Notes under the pieces: generated by a model
Database searches by the model: none
Told to the model about the DNA's origin: nothing
Seen by the model: the letters and a program-made list of their open reading frames with translations, nothing else
Part shown: piece after piece, positions 1 through 12,300 of the stretch
Position numbering within the stretch: position 1 is the stretch's first letter
Layout of the letters: each line of letters begins with the position of its first letter
Program-made: the position numbers and the translations under genes
Assembly (NCBI GenBank): GCA_950022655.1
Contig: OX465579.1
Span: 142,252,913 to 142,316,912, forward strand
DNA length: 64,000 nucleotides
DNA from: Alentia gelatinosa
Taxonomy: Eukaryota; Annelida; Polychaeta; Phyllodocida; Polynoidae
Direction of reading: 5' to 3'

Positions 1-227
1 GAAGTGTGCACAAATAAATCTGAAATGAACGGTCACATTACATATAGCGGTTCAGACTTGTGACATTACAATGATCTTATCAGTTGAGGAGTTGCCTTGA
101 ATTTCTTGCAATATATAAATATGTAAAACTACAGTACATATGTCCACAGAGATTCTCTAACTTTCCTCATTATAACTTACAACTCAGATCTTAAAAGAGA
201 TATTTGACTTACAGTAGGGACAGTGGG

Positions 228-495
228 TTCATGGACGCCTTGAGCCCGGGACGATTCGAGCCCTGGACGCCTTGAGCCTTTCTGTGGACGCCTTGAGCGT
301 ACCCTGCGGACGCCTTGAGCCTACCCCATTATGGTTTCCTTGAGCATCTACATGTAAAAACCTTTGAAAAGTGTACTTATACTGGTTTATAGTCATATAT
401 ACTCAACCCCAACCCTTATCCAACCCTTTTCTAACCCTAACCCGCTAATCGGAACTAAAATGGGGTAGGCTCAAGGCGTCCAATTCCCGGGACGG
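228..495. repeat. Foldback repeat with GGACGCCTTGAGC units
   Basis: Four direct copies of GGACGCCTTGAGC lie between 234 and 320. An inverted copy occurs at 461-481. The 21 bases at 308-328 and 461-481 are exact reverse complements, and the outer GGGACG words are also mirrored. The arrangement looks like a small non-autonomous foldback element. No coding capacity is seen. Confidence 0.6.
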
Positions 496-954
496 TTTCC
501 CCCTGATGAACTAGCTTACACTATATAATAAGAGCTAAGCTAATGATGGATTTGGGTGGCAGTTGTCCCAATAGAGGACATCCACATATTGGTGAAAACT
601 AATAATTCAAGTTTGTAATTTACATAATATGATACCTGATTATAAATAGTGCTAGTGCTCGTGTATTACTACGGGCCAACCTCTCGCGGATTAGACGCAG
701 CTTAGGTGGCCAATCTAGCTGGTTTCTTGGTTGTTCCCTTGCTTCAGACGTTCATGGCATTCGCTAGTATCAGTGTCAGTCGTATCACTATCACTATCAG
801 CCTCGCGCCAGTAGTTATACGTAGTACAACGCTGTGTCCGCTATCCCTCCCCACAGACTAGGGTAAAACTGCAGATCCGTGGTCTCTAGCGTGTAAGCAT
901 AGGAAATGTCACTTTGCGGCCACGATATTCATCCACAACCTGAGAATATAGTTC

Positions 955-1105
955 TTCGTTAGGGTTAGGATTTTAAGGCTAACCCTAAACCTAACCCTAC
1001 TTTAGGGTTAGGACTTATCCTTACCCTAATCCTATTTTATGCTTACCTTAAGGATTAGGGTTAGGTTTAGGGTTAGGTATAGGTTTTGGGTTAGGTTTGG
1101 GGTGC
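955..1105. repeat. Telomere-like TTAGGG inverted repeat
   Basis: This block is rich in TTAGGG/CCCTAA words. The 21 bases at 979-999 are the exact reverse complement of 1056-1076, so it can form a hairpin with an arm of about 20 bp. It is too short and too mixed in orientation to be a telomere end. It is best read as an interstitial telomere-like repeat or a small foldback element. Confidence 0.6.
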
Positions 1106-2419
1106 GCATTGATACAAGTTGTTTTATGGTCCACTGACATGGCGCCGTTTTCGAAATATTGCAATTACGAGTTTGTCGACCCATCCCAGCGAAAATAACG
1201 GTTAGTTTAATGAAAATAAGCTGGTACTTAACTAATTGACATGTCCTGAATACGATTCCGGCCTTTTTATTGCGATAAAATCAACCGTTTTGTTCGAAAA
1301 CGGCGAAAGATCGTCTCGTATCGGGCCCGGAAAGGCTTGTAAGCTATAGATCTAGATCTATGTCTGACTACGCGCCAGTGACCCTGTCACTAGTGTCAGC
1401 GTCATAAATCTAAAACAGTCAGGATAATCTCGATATCTACCCAAACTTACAATATTAAGTCATGGCTAGAAACACTACTCACATTAGATGACAATGTCTT
1501 CCAAGTTGAATAGACTGGTATCACACATCTTTGAGAAATACGCTCAAAAGAACGCAACGCCTTTTCGGCTTGGTTTATTTACGTACTGTCGCAACTAATA
1601 TTAGACAATAGAATGATATGATGAGTTTTCATTTTATTGTCGGTAATATCGTATTTGCGAAAAATATTGGAAACTATTATTCTTTGAGTATTTTTTGTTA
1701 TAGTCTTTTTGTAGTTTTATTCGTCGTGTGCAGTGTGCAACATGTCATGGTTTTATTATATGGGTTACTATTCTTGAGACAGTGAAACAGTTGGATTGCT
1801 GGTTCTTCACGTTTTCAACGTCGATCTCACTAAAACCTCCAAAGACCAGCAGTGGCGGATAACACAGACGGTTTACGGTGTTGCTGGGGAAACGATGGAA
1901 CTGAATCCCGCCGTTTCCCTTATGTCGCTTATTGTTTGAGATATTGACAGGGTTGGTATTGATAACTTGATAACCGATATGGTAGTGCTTAGAGTTCACC
2001 AGTTACACAAAGAGCTACACAGTTTAGAAATGGCTAGTCTGCGTATATTTTTTTGGCCTTCGCTTCCACAGACCTCACAGTCATTCACACTCACAGAACG
2101 GACTTGTTAAACTTAAAAGTCTGTGGTCACACTCACAGTCTCGGCCACAGTCACTTTCTTACGAAGTCTCCATTGAAAATGTATGGGGCCACAGTAAACC
2201 ACTAACCCTTGTTTATTAGTGGCGGTAAACCACACCCATAGTTTACGGCTTTTTCCAAACCCATTATGATTATCGAATTTCTTTGAATAGATATTATCAC
2301 TTTTTCCAACGAGGACTTCGGAACCTATAGCCTAGGTACGGTAAGAGAATAAATACGACATTAGATGTTTTTTTGAAGGTCGGCTCTATAAACCACTCGA
2401 GGTGTACATAGACAATAAT

Positions 2420-2547
2420 CGATGGTTTTGTGGACAGGCGGCCGTAAACCACGAGAGGTTGACGCGTAGTAATACAAGAGCGCTAGCGAGTGTATTACGA
2501 GGTCAACCGCGAGTGGTTTACAGAGCTGCCTGTCCACAAAACCATCG
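2420..2547. repeat. 128-bp near-perfect hairpin element
   Basis: Positions 2420-2439 are the exact reverse complement of 2528-2547. The pairing continues inward with few mismatches through GTAAACCAC and GTAATAC words to the centre near 2483. A related half (GTGTATTACTACG with a downstream CTCGCGG) occurs near 660-700, and a further relative occurs near 2834. It is probably a MITE or foldback element. Confidence 0.65.
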
Positions 2548-2839
2548 TTTGTTGTATTTATTATCCATCTTTTCGAATAAATTAAACCCAGTAATTGTCA
2601 TATTGACGGGTATAACAACAGGAACTATTTTTTTGCTCTATCGCAAAAGGGACTATTTTTCCCGTATACCATGGTTTTGAGGCCGTATACCACAGGTTTG
2701 ATTCCGTATACCACAGTTATGGTATATGACAGGTTTTATACAATGGGTCGTGGTTTACTGAGTCCCCATACATTTTCAATGGGGGCTTTGTATACGATGG
2801 ATGATAAAACGTAATACACTCGCTATTGCTTATGTATTA

Positions 2840-3400
2840 CTACGACTGCCTGACGATTCGCGGTGGCGGACAATTCGCGGTGGTGTTTTGGCCGTTCGCG
2901 GCGGACGATTCGCGGTGGGAATACGGACTATTCGCGGTCATATTCTGACGGGAGCAGGGGGCCACAACTCGGCCAGGCTATATATATATATAGTCCTGAG
3001 CGTTTAATATGGGACAAAAAACTATTATTCACATAAAGACACATAAAAATGTGTAGGGTGTCCGTTGGCATTTGGAAATTGAGCTGGTTATTGAGTCTGT
3101 TAGGCACCAGCAAAAAGTAATGGCGGACGCCTGAAGCCAGTGAGATCGTTTCACTTAGGAAGATAAGCTGTTCTGGGTCGTTGTAGGGGTGGCTCAACAT
3201 TTAGAATATCATATCCGGTATATATACAGATTTATTTTGTGTAGAAAGTTTAGAAGGACGATGTATTTGAGCCAACATATGTCCACCGCGAATGGTCTTC
3301 CCGGTCTCTGTGAGCCATCGGGGATTTGACCGCGAATAGTCAGGGTTTTACCGCGAATGGTCCGCCGCGAATCGCCCGCCACCGCGAATGGTCTGCGAAC
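2840..3400. repeat. Foldback element with TTCGCGGTGG arrays
   Basis: The left side (about 2848-2940) carries five spaced copies of an ATTCGCGGTGG-like word. The right side (about 3283-3393) carries the same array reverse-complemented, with matching spacers. The two sides are therefore inverted arms of roughly 100 bp around a centre of about 340 bp. The centre includes a 25-bp word at 2989-3013 that recurs at 37306-37330 and, inverted, at 43314-43338. Confidence 0.65.
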
Positions 3401-3550
3401 CATTACTACGCATCAGTTCAACCTCATAGTTTATGGCAGCCCGTCCAAACATCCGTCGATTATTTATATAGGACGACCTGACCATACTGTAATGCTACAA
3501 ATGCTACTTAGTAGTACACTACTACCAGCCTCCAGGCCACGGTATTATAT

Positions 3551-3694
3551 GGAGACATGGTTAGTGTGACTGAATGAAATCTGTTCCGAGTTGTTTTGGT
3601 CGGGAAATTTTCACCGAGTTCGAAGAACGAGATGAATATTTCCAACCAAAAGAACAAGGGACAGATGTAATTCAGTCACACTCACTACGTCTCC
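3551..3694. repeat. 144-bp imperfect hairpin
   Basis: The sequence begins GGAGACATGG and ends in the matching inverted CTACGTCTCC. The arms of about 37 bp contain a shared AGTGTGACTGAAT word and differ at a few positions. It resembles a short palindromic MITE. No coding is seen. Confidence 0.5.
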
Positions 3695-3801
3695 TTATTA
3701 TCATATACCTGGAAATAATTAAATATGTCATTTTAAAACTCGCTGAATAGTAGATTGACAGTGGTACAGAGGGAGGTATGAATATTCTTTCGTAACTCAG
3801 T

Positions 3802-4850
3802 GGCCCTGTTTTTTAGTCACGACAATCGTTATGAATGACATGTTTTTGCTGTCAGTGTATTATAGACGCAACATTTTAGGGGGTCGGCCAATTATCGTAG
3901 CCCTTCGACACTTAAGGCGGTATGAGGTGTGCTATTCTCTGATCCGGTCTGGAAGTAGGTGGCGCTACGGACCGCCTTGGTGGCCATTTTGGAGACACAC
4001 CTCCACAGTGCTAAGCCTATGAGCCCTTTGGACGTCCATTTATGATAGTTTTTAAAGTGTGAGGATGTTTTAAGTAATTCTGAAGCATTTCTCCTGACAA
4101 AATGAAACTTCTCTGGCAATTCTAGATCAAATGATTATGTGGTAGCCCCAGTTTAGACTAAAAATACGATGTCAACAAATCATCGAAACAACCGATTTTC
4201 TTCGAGTTGGCACATTTAAATTATGTCTGAATAATGTAAATGATCCTGATTCAACTATTACATGTATATATATGCACAGGAGAAGGTCGATTAATATAGT
4301 TTTTCGCCATTTTACACTCTGACAGCACTTTGTATTCACCAGGCAAGATGGCGGATTGATCCGTTGTGAAGTAAATTTGCATATTTTGGAGGGTATTTTC
4401 AACCGAAAGTGTCCAGCCGGATCGGAGAATAGTCGCGATAATCTTAGGGTCACATGGTTGAAAATGTCTCGGAAAGTGGTGTAGACCCAAGGTAATTATG
4501 GACATGTCGTACCTAATGCAGAAATTCACTTCCCCTAGGAATTAAGCCATGGAACTTTAATACGAGTTCAGATGTATAACCTATAATGATAATCGTCCCA
4601 AATATGAAGAAGATCAGCTGGTCTGATCTCCCGATATAACCAAAATGGTTCTCTTGACCTTTGATAGAACCTAAGACAATTCTATACTTGTCGTAACAGC
4701 TGACACTTTTAGCAGCGATCGTCTGTGGCGCACTACGACACCGTCTATAGCACACCGGCCATCTTTTGTCGTCCAAACTGCCATGAAATCGCTGGTAGAT
4801 CTTGCTGCTTCCTGGGCTCACAATGGTCGTGACTATAAAACAGGGTCCTG
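3802..4850. mobile_element. TIR/foldback element, GGCCCTGTTTTT family (family A)
   Basis: The left end GGCCCTGTTTTTTAGTCACG and the right end with GTGACTATAAAACAGGGTCC are inverted terminal repeats. The interior contains the family's recurring core (near 4550-4620, CCAAATATGAAGAAGATC). The interior also has a stretch, about 3945-4500, not shared with the other copies, possibly a secondary insertion. It has no coding capacity, so it is non-autonomous. Confidence 0.65.
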
Positions 4851-5014
4851 GTCATTAAAAGTGAGACATTCGCCCATGGGTATATGAAAATAGATAAATC
4901 TACCCATTCTTCCTTGCTAATGATACTATGCATGGTATAATTACTTTTGTATATTTGATAAACTGTTACAAGTCTCATTCCATAAATAGGTGAATTTACT
5001 GATTAACGCTAAAT

Positions 5015-5032
5015 CCCCCCCCCCCCCCCCCC
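5015..5032. repeat. Poly-C tract (18)
   Basis: A run of 18 C residues. Comparable runs of 12-22 C occur at 19131, 23204, 42316, 44002, 44111 and 44191 in this window. Confidence 0.9.
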
Positions 5033-5571
5033 TGCTGCATGATGTCATTTATGGACAGCCTCTATCTATAGCCTAGATCGTTTTATGCCTAGACATGGAT
5101 GCCATTTAGGTACTGATAGCAACCCAATCTTTATATTTATGAGCTAATATGCCGCACCTCAAAATCCGTTATTTTGATAGTGCGTTATTTTGATGAATAT
5201 TTGGCCACATACAAATAGATGTATACAGAAATACCTGTAATCACTATACTCAGTCTCAAATGTGAAAAATCCCCAAAATGTATTGAGAAATTTCAAGTTC
5301 CCCAGGAACACTTCTGAAGCTAATCACAGCAACATTATTTGCAGATTTCATTTTCGGTCAGTGTATTAAAGTGTAACTATGCATTGATAAAGCCCTTATT
5401 CAAAATCCAAACACAAGCAGGAAAATATACTTGTATATGTTCAACAACTATTTTGAATCCATAAAGCGAGTACTCCACATGGACGGCATGAAAAGTTACT
5501 TTGTAGATGTGGTTATTGTTATAAACCAAATTTAATTGATTTTTTGTATTTTCGTTTTTAGATTATTTGCC

Positions 5572-6321
5572 ATGGGTTGTGGCAATAGTTCACCTGCAGA
5601 ATCAGGCATAGACAAAAATGTGTCTACAAAACCTGCTGCATATCCGCAGTCACAAGAAGAGCTATCAGACCGGACTCCAGACGTCAAATTAACACCAAGA
5701 CATGAGCCAGCATCACGTGAGTCGTCCAACCCATCCGCCAAAAATGAAGTAGACCCTCCATATAATGGTATAGATACACATTCAACAAAACCGAACACGT
5801 CCAACTCGAAATTAATGTCAGAAGATAATAACAGATCATGTGATGACCCTAAGTCAGATGAAGTTGATAAAGAAGCAGATACAGAGAAGACTCTCTGTGG
5901 ACTTCCAGTGAAAGAAGAAACTGACATGAATGATAATGATAACGTGAACAATGGAAACGAAGACTCCAATAGGCAGTCGACTAGTGAAACCGAGGTTCAG
6001 CAAAATGATACCCAACAGCAAGTAGAAAATACCAATCCAACACCTATTGCTGAGAGCGATGCGGTTATCCATGATTCAGCTGCGACTAAAGCGGCTTCAA
6101 CTTCTGGGAATGATCGAGGTTCTGAAAGTGCAGATGAACAGAAAAGGTTGACTGAAGTTCAGAATGTGTTTGATGCTGCTGTGCGTTGCTCATGTCTATT
6201 AACCAGTGCAGGGTCTGTGATGGAGCGTGCGCACAAAGATGTCTGCTGTCTGCAGCTGCAGCGGTCTCTTCCTCATACGTTGTCCGTCTTCAGCCTGATG
6301 CAGAGACTGCCACACCTACAG
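5572..6321 (+). CDS. Exon 1: lipid-anchor motif and disordered acidic N-terminus
   Basis: This is the first coding exon, preceded by a pyrimidine-rich acceptor (TTTTCGTTTTTAG). Gly2-Cys3 and Ser6/Ser7 fit N-myristoyltransferase and neighbouring palmitoylation preferences. The following 190 residues are rich in Ser, Asp, Glu, Asn and Gln with no hydrophobic core, so likely disordered. The last 60 residues (about 195-250) become helical and cysteine-containing and lead into the first leucine-rich repeat. The donor is CAG|GTAGTC at 6322. Confidence 0.85.
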
Positions 6322-9300
6322 GTAGTCTCTTGGAATAATATGCAAAATTGATTTTAACCTTCATTCAGGAATTCAGAGAACAGATAACCTGACAGTTCAT
6401 ATACCTAATAAATGTTTAAAAGGAGTAAGAAAGATTCATGTAAGTACAAGTCATCCCAAAGGTGTCAAATCATGCAACAGATTGATTTGATGTTCTCTAG
6501 CTACATCTACTTTATGCACATATGATAAATGTTAAAGATAATTTAGCGAGCATAAGTTAATACTTCAAGCATATTTCTAGACCCAATCTAGCCATTCACT
6601 GCAGATCATTTTGTAATTTATCTTATAAATGCATGCAAGGATAACGTTGTCATTTTAGGAGCTTGACCTATCTGCAAACCAAATAGGACCACAGCCCTTC
6701 CGTGCTCTCATGTTTGCCATGGCCTACAACCAGACGATAAGCAGCCTGAATGTCGCCAATAACCACACCGACACAGACTGTGCTGTAAGTAAAGTTGATA
6801 GTACATGTAAAGATTGCACCAAGATTCTCTATAAGAAAGGTATATATATTAAAAAGTTTTAAAGGCATGATCCATCAATATTGTAAGAAAAAATCTATAT
6901 CTTTGGAGTACATGTGTATGAATCTTATCATTATGGTCATGACAGCAAGTTCCCTAATTCCGTCTTTTCTTTCTTTTCCATAGGAAAGTGTTGGAATAAT
7001 GCTGCAGAAAAATTCTACATTGATTTCTCTGAACATTGGAGGTAACTACTTAGGTAAAGACTACCTGTCAAGATGTGTTGGCCCCGCTCTTGCCAAAAAC
7101 ATCACACTTAGACACCTGAAGTAAGTATCATAAATTTCATATCCAAGTATTAACCAGAGACAAAACATATTTCTATTGGTGTTTGCTAGAGCAAATACCA
7201 CTATTTTATCTCACATAGACCACTATTCGGTGGACATAACATCCATGCCACATCCAAAGCAGGAATTCCACCAACCAGGTGCTAGCTCCGACCAGGGGCC
7301 GTACAAGGGTCACCGGCAGAATTGGCCTGTTGCAGGCAATAACCAGTTTGGTGGAAGAGCCCGGAAAGTGCCAGCAGTGGCACCGGGTGCTCATTTTGGG
7401 TAGAATATACCACGTGTGATGAGCTACTGCCTGCCTGCGGAGAGCCAGCATGCCCTACAGCCGACAGACACTACTCTTCCACTGAGCCATTTGGCAGGCT
7501 TGCATAAAATTTATGAGATCATGTTTACACAAAATCATTTAGTGTCCCATGCAAAGGATCGCTGGCAAAAGCTGATTAATAATCTTTTGTCAGCTGGGAT
7601 ACATGGCCAGCCGACCTGGGTATACCTTTTGCTTTGAGCGTTCCCGGCCTCCACCTCAACAGACCCAGTCAGGGATGTGGTAGCTTGAATGCGTAACACC
7701 TGCGGCCGGTATGCCCACCAGTTCAAGGCCTAGTTGGTGGATCACCTGCTATAGAAAATGTCAACACTGAGTGCACTTGGATTCTGACAATGAATAAGAG
7801 TCACTCTTTTATTTCACGTAAGATGACGTAGTGTACATGTAATTTGATTCTACTGTAAATGGAAAGGTTTTGTGCAACATTGCGCCGCATCTACACACCC
7901 CTCCCCACACCCCAAATGACTGATCATTCTATCCTTTGTACGCTGTGGATAGACTAACGTTACTCACGTCCCCTACCGAGCTGGAAACGTGTCCATGCAC
8001 TTATTGACCTCTCCCATCACACCTCACCTCTCACCCCATTTCAACTTACTTCACTTCGCTCCATCTATAGTCCATTAATATATATACGGTCTAGGACCGA
8101 CCACTGCTTGTGTGCATGTTGACCCTGTATTTACCATTCATTTTTACCATTATTTACACCACATATCAAACGTTCTTTGTTATGTTAAGAAATGCTACAT
8201 CAGAAACGCACGCATTTATTTTAGTGGCAATTCATGAATTAATCTGATGATTTGTCTTTGTGCAGTGTCCCGTTAAGAGTTAAATCTATTTGTGTTTTCA
8301 TTTGACCGCCAACGATATATTTTTGTCTATAATATTCTGCTTCTGGTCATTCTAAATACCCTAGCTCTCACAGAGTGTCATAAGTATAGTTATCAATGAT
8401 CCATATGGCATGAAGACAATTCAAAGACCAAAGGAAAGAAAGCACTGTTCTCAAGTATACTATCTGTATTGAAATGTAGTTGTATCTGTACTCATATGAC
8501 TATAGAACATAGAGAGCTTTGTTTCCAGTAATATCTAATAATAGAGCTGGAAATTCAGTCTAGTTAGAAGTTCAGCTGGTATATCCATAAACATTGTACA
8601 TCATATCGGGACAAATTTGGGCATTTTAAATCATGTTCAATGTCTATGGATTGCACAAATCTTACTGCAGTCACAGTACGTCTTATGCACTGAATACACA
8701 CTCTGACCCATGACGTCACAGCTGTGAGGCCGTAGGTAGCGTTGACTTCAGCGTGCTGATGGAGGGTGCACGCAGCTCTTCCAAACTCGTCAGTCTCAAT
8801 CTCTCCCACAACACCATATCTAAAACAGCACCTCTCGTTGAACACCTCATGGTCTGGCTGCAGGTGGGCTGCTTGATTTTTCAGAATTGTTCTTAGAACA
8901 GGGGTGGTTCTAAAGGTAAAAGGTCAAGCGGTTGAGGACTCCTGATAGTCTTGATTCTGACAGACATCTTGATTTTAGTAGACACATTTGTATTTGTTAG
9001 AAACCAGAAGCAACTTTCCTCGATTCCAACTTCACAAGCTATCCTTTAGAGATTGACATCACCTGGAGCTCCCCATTTTCATAGATACTCTGACACTGGT
9101 AAAGCCTGTATTCCACCAACAAGACAAAAACGTTGTACAGCACCCGTATGGCGGTTGCTGGCAGATCTGCTCTATTTTAATCATCTGTCGGGTTGGTGGA
9201 AGCACACACCAGACATTTCAGCAGGCGTCAGCTCTCCTGCCAGACGTTTCAAGACGTCTGTTGGAGGATATTGGGGGTCGTTTGAGTGTTGCTTAACGGT

Positions 9301-12300
9301 TGCTGTGCGTCTGGCAGGAGAGCCAGTTGAGATGCGCTTCCACCAACAAGATTTTTTCAGGCGATATCTCAACCGTTACTCCAATAACCCTCCAAAAGAC
9401 AGAATTTGCCCATCTGGCGAAAAACTGATTGATTAGGTTTTTATCGGCTGGAATCGGGCATCTGGCCGATGCATTTGAAGAGGTATGACACCCGCCCGTA
9501 GGCTCTGCCGGGAGTTGCGGCGAGGGAACGCCGCCAACACAGTGTGAGCGATACCGGTGATACCCGAAGCCGCGAACAGACATTGAAAATTCTGACACTT
9601 TCGATATTTTCGGCAGAATTCGAGCACCATAGCGTGCCATACACATTCACAACATCAATCTTTATCTTTATTTACCTTCATTGTTCGAATTAACTTGGAA
9701 TTCCGCTCCCGTACGTCTCCCGAAACGGCGATGCACTGCACTGCTCGATACGCGGCTTTCGCGGGTTCGGAGCGTCGTAGTGTATCGCCGCTCGCCGCGC
9801 CGCCTATCGGAGAACTCAATTACTAAGTGAAATGCGCCCAACGTCCACCAGTCGGCGCCATGGCAGGGGCGTCGGCTAGGATCTGCAGGAACTTTGAACC
9901 CACCAGACGGTCGTATGGCGACCACATGAGCGTCTGTTGGGGGTTCGGTGGAGCTGTGACGCATTTTGAGGCCATTTTTTCCAGATGTTTCAACCGACGT
10001 CGGCTGGAACGTCTGTTGACGTTGAAAAAGCGATTGTTTGGTGGAATACAGGCTTAAGACAGGTCTCCTACCCTTATCTTAAAACCAGGAACCGCCCCTG
10101 TCAGAACCAAATTACACTGTATCTGCAGACTTACTTTTCCAATAGAAACGTACACATAGTCTGGATATCCCAATCCTAAAGATATAGAGAAATAAGTGTT
10201 TATATTGACATAGCCAATGCAGATAGAGACTACATCTATAAAACTCATCTTCTGTAAGGGACCCAATTCTCTCTATGTTATGTCACTAACTAAAGATTGT
10301 TTCCTTGGTAATAAGCAGTGACTCAGTGTACATCATAACGGGAAAAAGTTGGGCCTGACTAGGGATTAGTCATATGAAGGGGTATATGGACTTGCACCAA
10401 GGAAATTATAGATGTGTTGCATTATTTTTAGAAACCCGACTGTCAACTATCAAAGATTGAGATGAAAAACTGCGGGCTCAAGGATAATGATCTGCTTCAG
10501 TTGGCAACGGTCCTGAAAACCAACAGTTCAATAAAAACTGTGTACCTTAGCTCCAACCAGGTAATTAAGAATATCCCTTGTACAGCTAGATTGAAGTGCC
10601 TAGAACCTCGAGACCAATTTGCACACGTGTGCTTGCCTTGTGGTTTGTATGTTAAGCGCACATCATTCTGATTTTCTTTGTGTTACTTCAGCTGTGCTCA
10701 AGATCTAATTAAGTGAAAACCTGGAATAGTTTACGCTGGGCCAGTGTGTAACTCAATGAATCATAATGTCGGCACAATGACCAATTTAACCAGGTTAAAC
10801 TGCTCTGAGTATCTCTTCCAACAGCACTTCAATTTCTGCTTATTCATGCAGAACCTATTTCATATACTTTGACATTTCTTAGGTTATTACACTCTACATC
10901 AAATTAGCCACAATGTTTTAGAGATGTCTTCTTCGAGCTGTGGACATCTCCATTTGTCATGACACAAGTATTTCATCACTCTAGGTACCATCAAGCAGGG
11001 ACTTTGTTGAGCTCCTGAGTACTTGCCTGGGTTGCTCCAGTCTAACGTCCTTGGCAATGGATAACATGAAAGTTACCCAAGTCAGTGACACCACATCAGG
11101 TATGTCTTGAATATTGCTGCACCGAGAGCGATTTAAAATAAGATATCATGAAATTAAGATAAAATATTTTCTACGTTATCAAGATTGGGTTCATCCTTTT
11201 AGAACTCGAATCACGTATTAAAAGAAAGATTGATAAAAATGAGCACAACTAAAGAAAGTAGAGCTATTTTGTGTCACGCTTGTGCATAGATAACTAGAAT
11301 TATAACAACATTACAATATGCTTTCTTACTACATCTCTACAATAGGAGAGAAGTTGGCATCACCAAGTTCTGTGACCGATCTAAATCTGTCTGGTTGTCA
11401 ACTGAGTGACGATATGATCAGCGCCATTTTAGCACGTCTGCCAGATAAGGGACTCGCAATGCTGGAGAATCTTAATTTATCAAACAACCCGGATTTGTGT
11501 GTAGATGTCCTTAAACAGCTGCTTCCCTTTAATAGAGGTGAGATATGATTTTTATCCATCTGCATATTTGGGTAGCTTCAAGTATACTCTTTTGCAAAGT
11601 TGTTCTCAATTACCCAAGTAAATATGATAGTCATTATACATTTAGCGGATGGTCAGTCGTTCTCATTGTCTATGTGGTATTGGGTTGGTAAGATTATTAG
11701 CAATGTCATTTTCCACCTACTTTTGGGCTGACTGACATTATTAGCGGGTGGACAGATGGTATTCAGGTTATGGCTAAAACCTACTGTAGTATACCTGCTT
11801 GTAGAGTCATTAGGTGACCAAACCACATTTTTGCTTTTCATACCTCACTAAGTACAGATAGGATTTCTGTTTTGGACAGAAAGTTTTAGGCCATACAATA
11901 TCTTAAAGTTTTAGTATTTAGTATTTTGACATGGATTTTTAGAAAGAAAGATATTTCAGTTTTGGATGGGTGACTTCCCAAGTCACAGATCCATTTTTAA
12001 GAACAAGTTTCTACCTGTAAAACTGGTTCAATCAAAATATGATATGCCTCATTTGAAAGAGAATAAAAACAGTAGGTGCCACAGAGTAGAATTTTCTAGA
12101 TAGATTCATTTTTAAAAGTGAGGGGGGGGGTATTTTAGGTGAAATGGGCATACTCAAGAAAATTGTTTACTCAATATTGATTTACAGTGAGCATTTATAT
12201 TTAGCCTTTCCATAAGTGGCACTGACTGTTGCTTACATCCTAGGAAGTGTAATTATTTAGGTGAAACATATATTTGATAGGATATTCCTGTATCCCAAAT

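Larger units (their letters stand above)
1..5561. other. Intergenic repeat-rich stretch
   Basis: I see no convincing gene here. Open frames are short, lack coding-like composition and overlap inverted repeats. The stretch holds several foldback structures that are listed separately, three spaced copies of a short GTATACCAC-type word at 2672-2725, and a poly-C tract. The splice acceptor at 5560-5561 implies that a non-coding 5' exon of the following gene lies somewhere upstream, but I could not place it. Confidence 0.6.

Noticed and set aside
955..1105. A chromosome end or telomere
   Set aside because: The words are in mixed orientation, short, and flanked by ordinary sequence on both sides.
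7479..7489. TGGCTCAGTGG on the minus strand as a tRNA or SINE A box
   Set aside because: No B box (GGTTCGANNCC) at 30-60 bases and no cloverleaf or terminator; a SINE origin of the surrounding insert is possible but unsupported.
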